From the NCBI GenBank assembly GCA_026709745.1, contig JAPOSJ010000058.1, positions 1 to 8,075 on the forward strand: DNA of 8,075 bases. Direction: 5' to 3'. This document shows, one piece after another, positions 5,830 through 8,075 of the stretch. Within the stretch, counting starts at the first letter, position 1; each line of letters starts with the position of its first letter. The notes beneath the pieces are model-generated. The model was given only the letters and a program-made list of their open reading frames with translations, ran no database searches and was not told the DNA's origin. Source of the stretch: Candidatus Dadabacteria bacterium (lineage in GTDB: Bacteria > Desulfobacterota_D > UBA1144 > Nemesobacterales > Nemesobacteraceae). A program made the position numbers and the translations under genes.

Positions 5830-8075
5830 TTCGTTAACCGGGTGGAACGCATCACGAATCCTTCGCCCGGCAGGACCGAGGATGTGTCGATTGCTAAGCG
5901 GCACAAGAACCTTATCATGCTCAAGTCGCATCGCTGCGTCGACCAGAACGGGATCAAGAAACTGGCACGGCCGCCAGTCCCCCTCTCGTATGCGAGCTGA
6001 AGGTTGCTCGTAGACAGTAGCCCACTTGCTGGACGAACCCTTCCCGATGGCATCAGCGGCCTCAATAGCTTCCGCAGGTGTGTCAGGCATTTTCCGCAAT
6101 GCGAAAAAGCGGGTCGCCCGGTCCGGGTTTCTGTCAGCTTGAGGTCGCCGGCGGCATATCAACAGCGATTCGTGAATCGCTGTGTTCTCGCTGAAATTCG
6201 GTCGCCGTGGATCGTGGCTGGTCACGACCGTTTCGATGTGAAAGCGCTCAGCGAGAAAGCGGCGTTGCGCCAAACCGGCCGTGCCGGTGCAAGCCGTCGT
6301 TGGTAGCACCGTCGCAAGCAAGCCGCTATCCCTCTTAAGAAGCTGATCGCCAAGCGGCACGAAGAATGAGCTTACAGCGTTAGGGGTAATCACTTGCCCT
6401 GCCACCAGATCGCGTCCTTTAAACCTGTCCCGGATGTCCAGTTCGTGGCGCTGCATTGCTTTCCTGCCAGCATCCCCATACTTTCTGTTGCGGTTTTCGT
6501 TTGCCGTGAACGGAGCGTTCATTATGACCGCGTTGAGTCCTCGTAGCGGAAACCGTATTTTTTCACTCTCGTTCACCTGCTTGGCCTTAAAATCCTCCAG
6601 TGACTGCCTAGGCCGCGATGCCTCAAACAGATCAAGTCGCTCGGCATCGGCGGTCAGAATCTCCAGCGACCCGGCTTTAGCTTTCTTTCCGTCGGGCTGC
6701 GGGCCGTGTGGCATGGTCATAAGGTTCATGCGTGTGTAATCGACTGTTGGGGCACCGAGCGTCATGTTGCATGCAGCAAGCTGAATGCCGTGCTGGTTGA
6801 TGTCGAGGCCGCAGAGTACATCCTCAACAAGACGCTTGTGCAGGGCGACGCGTTCTTCAGCAGTCATCTCCGTGGATTCGGCGACCCGGGCCTTGATGGT
6901 TTGGAGTGCCGCCATGAGCAGAGTTCCGGTTCCGCATGCGGGGTCAATGATTCGAAGTTTCGCCACCGCCTGTGGGTCTGACCAGTTGATCAAGTCTCGT
7001 GTGAATGCGAGCCGCCCCAGCATGAGAGCTGAAAGGTTGTTGGTATAAAAAGCCCCGTCACTCTTGGCGGAACCAAGGATTCGGTGGTAGAGCGGCCCGG
7101 CGTGGTCGTAGCCGAGATCGCTCAGGGAATCGGCCACGCGGTTGGCACACTCGGCGATCATGCGGATGGCGTTGTCTATCGCCTTACCTTCGCGCAAAGC
7201 GCAAAGTGCCGCGAGGGCGGGACGGAACACGGGGGCGTAGTCTTTTTCGAGAATTGACTCCCATGCGGTTTCAAGAATCTCTCGTGGATGTTTCGCACCC
7301 GCCACCATGTCAAGACGCACGATAGTTTTCATCTCTGGCTCATCCCGCAAACGGCGCTGAAGTAGACAAGCATTGCAGAGCATCAGCGCGGCCACTGTGC
7401 AGACACCCTTGGCGCCGCCATCGTCTTCTGTCACCATGTCGAGTGCCTCCGCAAGCGGACCCTCCATTGATTCTTTCTGGAACACGGCGCTGGCCCGCCG
7501 CACAGCTTCGGTGATTTCATCGGCCACTAGCTGGCCGGGCTTGCCGAGTCCCGAAGCCGCAGCAACATGCGCGTAAATCCCCTGTTCGGCTTCCTTGAGT
7601 TCAAGTTCGCGTTGGATATAGTCACTCTCGGTTTCGTGCACTTCGCCGCCATTTGAAGTTCCCGGTGCCTTATCCTGTTTCTGTTCGTAAACCCTGATGA
7701 AGGCGGCGGGTGATTTCGCAAGGCGCCCGTCATGGGCCTGAAGTGCCCGCAACACCCGGCCTACTGTCCTGTATCCCTCAGTTCCCTGTTCGAGGGCGGC
7801 TGCAACATCACACCCTGGTTCAACGACGATGGGAATGATGATGTAGCCAAACCGCTTGCCCGGCGCTTTTCTCATAACGCGCCCGACAGCTTGGACCACA
7901 TCCACCTGGCTATCACGAGGGTCGAGGAATGCCACGGCGTCGAGCGAAGGCACATCCACGCCCTCAGTGAAGAGTTTAACGTTGCAGACCAGCCGGCACT
8001 CGCCATCACCATCTGCGAGGGCGAGCGCCCGCAGTTCTTGGTTACGCTTCAATGCGCTTGCCGCCGCATCAAGGT
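5578..8075 (-). CDS. Type ISP-like restriction-modification enzyme: helicase end plus N6-adenine methyltransferase (5' end outside window; frame broken at 5821-5829)
   Basis: The frame is open to the window edge (first full codon 8073-8071), so the real start lies outside. The TTG at 8052 is not a convincing start. Residues below count from it. SF2 helicase motif V (TEGVDVP, 29-35) and motif VI (QAVGRVMR, 54-61) come first, followed by KRFGYIIIPI. A mostly helical linker of about 270 residues follows. The methyltransferase domain has GAFYTNN, motif I DPACGTGT (370-377), LCGLDINQHGIQLAACNMTL and the catalytic motif IV as NAPF (512-515) instead of NPPF/Y. The order helicase, coupler, N6-methyltransferase, recognition domain matches type ISP enzymes (LlaGI, LlaBIII), which cut DNA after translocation. 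The true sequence runs to NEGGG (about 744). The last 80 residues to 5578 look like out-of-frame translation. GC content is clearly above that of neighbouring genes, suggesting transfer. Confidence 0.82.
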   Translation of the reverse strand, partial: LDAAASALKRNQELRALALADGDGECRLVCNVKLFTEGVDVPSLDAVAFLDPRDSQVDVVQAVGRVMRKAPGKRFGYIIIPIVVEPGCDVAAALEQGTEGYRTVGRVLRALQAHDGRLAKSPAAFIRVYEQKQDKAPGTSNGGEVHETESDYIQRELELKEAEQGIYAHVAAASGLGKPGQLVADEITEAVRRASAVFQKESMEGPLAEALDMVTEDDGGAKGVCTVAALMLCNACLLQRRLRDEPEMKTIVRLDMVAGAKHPREILETAWESILEKDYAPVFRPALAALCALREGKAIDNAIRMIAECANRVADSLSDLGYDHAGPLYHRILGSAKSDGAFYTNNLSALMLGRLAFTRDLINWSDPQAVAKLRIIDPACGTGTLLMAALQTIKARVAESTEMTAEERVALHKRLVEDVLCGLDINQHGIQLAACNMTLGAPTVDYTRMNLMTMPHGPQPDGKKAKAGSLEILTADAERLDLFEASRPRQSLEDFKAKQVNESEKIRFPLRGLNAVIMNAPFTANENRNRKYGDAGRKAMQRHELDIRDRFKGRDLVAGQVITPNAVSSFFVPLGDQLLKRDSGLLATVLPTTACTGTAGLAQRRFLAERFHIETVVTSHDPRRPNFSENTAIHESLLICRRRPQADRNPDRATRFFALRKMPDTPAEAIEAADAIGKGSSSKWATVYEQPSARIREGDWRPCQFLDPVLVDAAMRLEHDKVLVPLSNRHILGPAGRRIRDAFHPVNEGGGQLQRVLGPLKGFTHVDGGSPGTVGYGQETATRCTLPPTGREYSGRGKVQYNLRAPVSHLQRQAGFGFNVGSNPKPDDRHA
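5821..5829 (-). repeat. Nine-base G run (coding strand) at the frame break
   Basis: Nine consecutive C on the plus strand give G9 in the coding strand, the longest homopolymer I see in this gene. With nine G the frame reads VNEGGG then QLQRVLG and stops at 5578. With eight (or eleven) G it reads VNEGGG then SYSVFWGRS and runs to 5178 with recognisable C-terminal sequence. Runs of this kind are classic slipped-strand sites in phase-variable restriction-modification genes. They are also frequent sites of sequencing error. Confidence 0.85.

Noticed and set aside
6434..7048. Plus-strand open frames antisense to the restriction-modification gene
   Set aside because: GC-rich coding sequence often leaves open antisense frames. 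These show no motif and overlap conserved methyltransferase sequence.

Overview
The window looks like chromosomal DNA of a Gram-negative bacterium. It carries the minor-pseudopilin end of a type II secretion operon, a tRNA-Leu, a PII/glutamine synthetase operon (glnB-glnA) of the kind controlled by covalent modification, and the 3' part of a large single-chain restriction-modification gene. The type II secretion genes, the adenylylation signature in glutamine synthetase and a possible NtrC/sigma-54 control region suggest a proteobacterium-like lineage, perhaps one of the former Deltaproteobacteria or a related phylum. That placement is inference, and no species is recognised.

Layout. Bases 1-2706 (+) hold the last 19 codons of gspG, then gspH, gspI, gspJ and gspK, all joined by short start/stop overlaps (4, 4, 26 and 1 bases). 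A tRNA-Leu(CAG) follows at 2709-2793, only two bases after the gspK stop. A symmetrical hairpin with A and T runs on either side (2940-2976) ends transcription from both directions. On the minus strand glnB (4839-4501) is followed 53 bases later by glnA (4447-2996). Upstream of glnB, 4840-5177 is an AT-rich control region with a 17-bp NtrC-like dyad and an imperfect sigma-54-like promoter. From 5178 to the window edge the minus strand holds a more GC-rich gene. Hand counts of single 60-base lines give 42-43% GC in gspK and glnA, against 60-63% in this gene.

The right-hand gene encodes, in order, the end of an SF2 helicase domain, a helical linker, an N6-adenine DNA methyltransferase domain and a C-terminal region resembling target recognition. 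This order matches type ISP restriction enzymes such as LlaGI and LlaBIII. The nuclease and the first helicase lobe would lie beyond base 8075. The reading frame breaks at a run of nine G on the coding strand (5821-5829). The well-formed C-terminus continues in another frame to 5178, and removing one G would rejoin the two halves. This is either a phase-variable homopolymer switch, a fixed mutation or a sequencing error, and it is the most interesting feature of the window.

How the parts work together: the gsp genes build the tip of the type II secretion pseudopilus. GlnB senses nitrogen status and glutamine synthetase assimilates ammonia, with both classical modification tyrosines present. 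The restriction-modification gene is an unrelated defence module, probably acquired, lying upstream of the glnBA control region in the same orientation.
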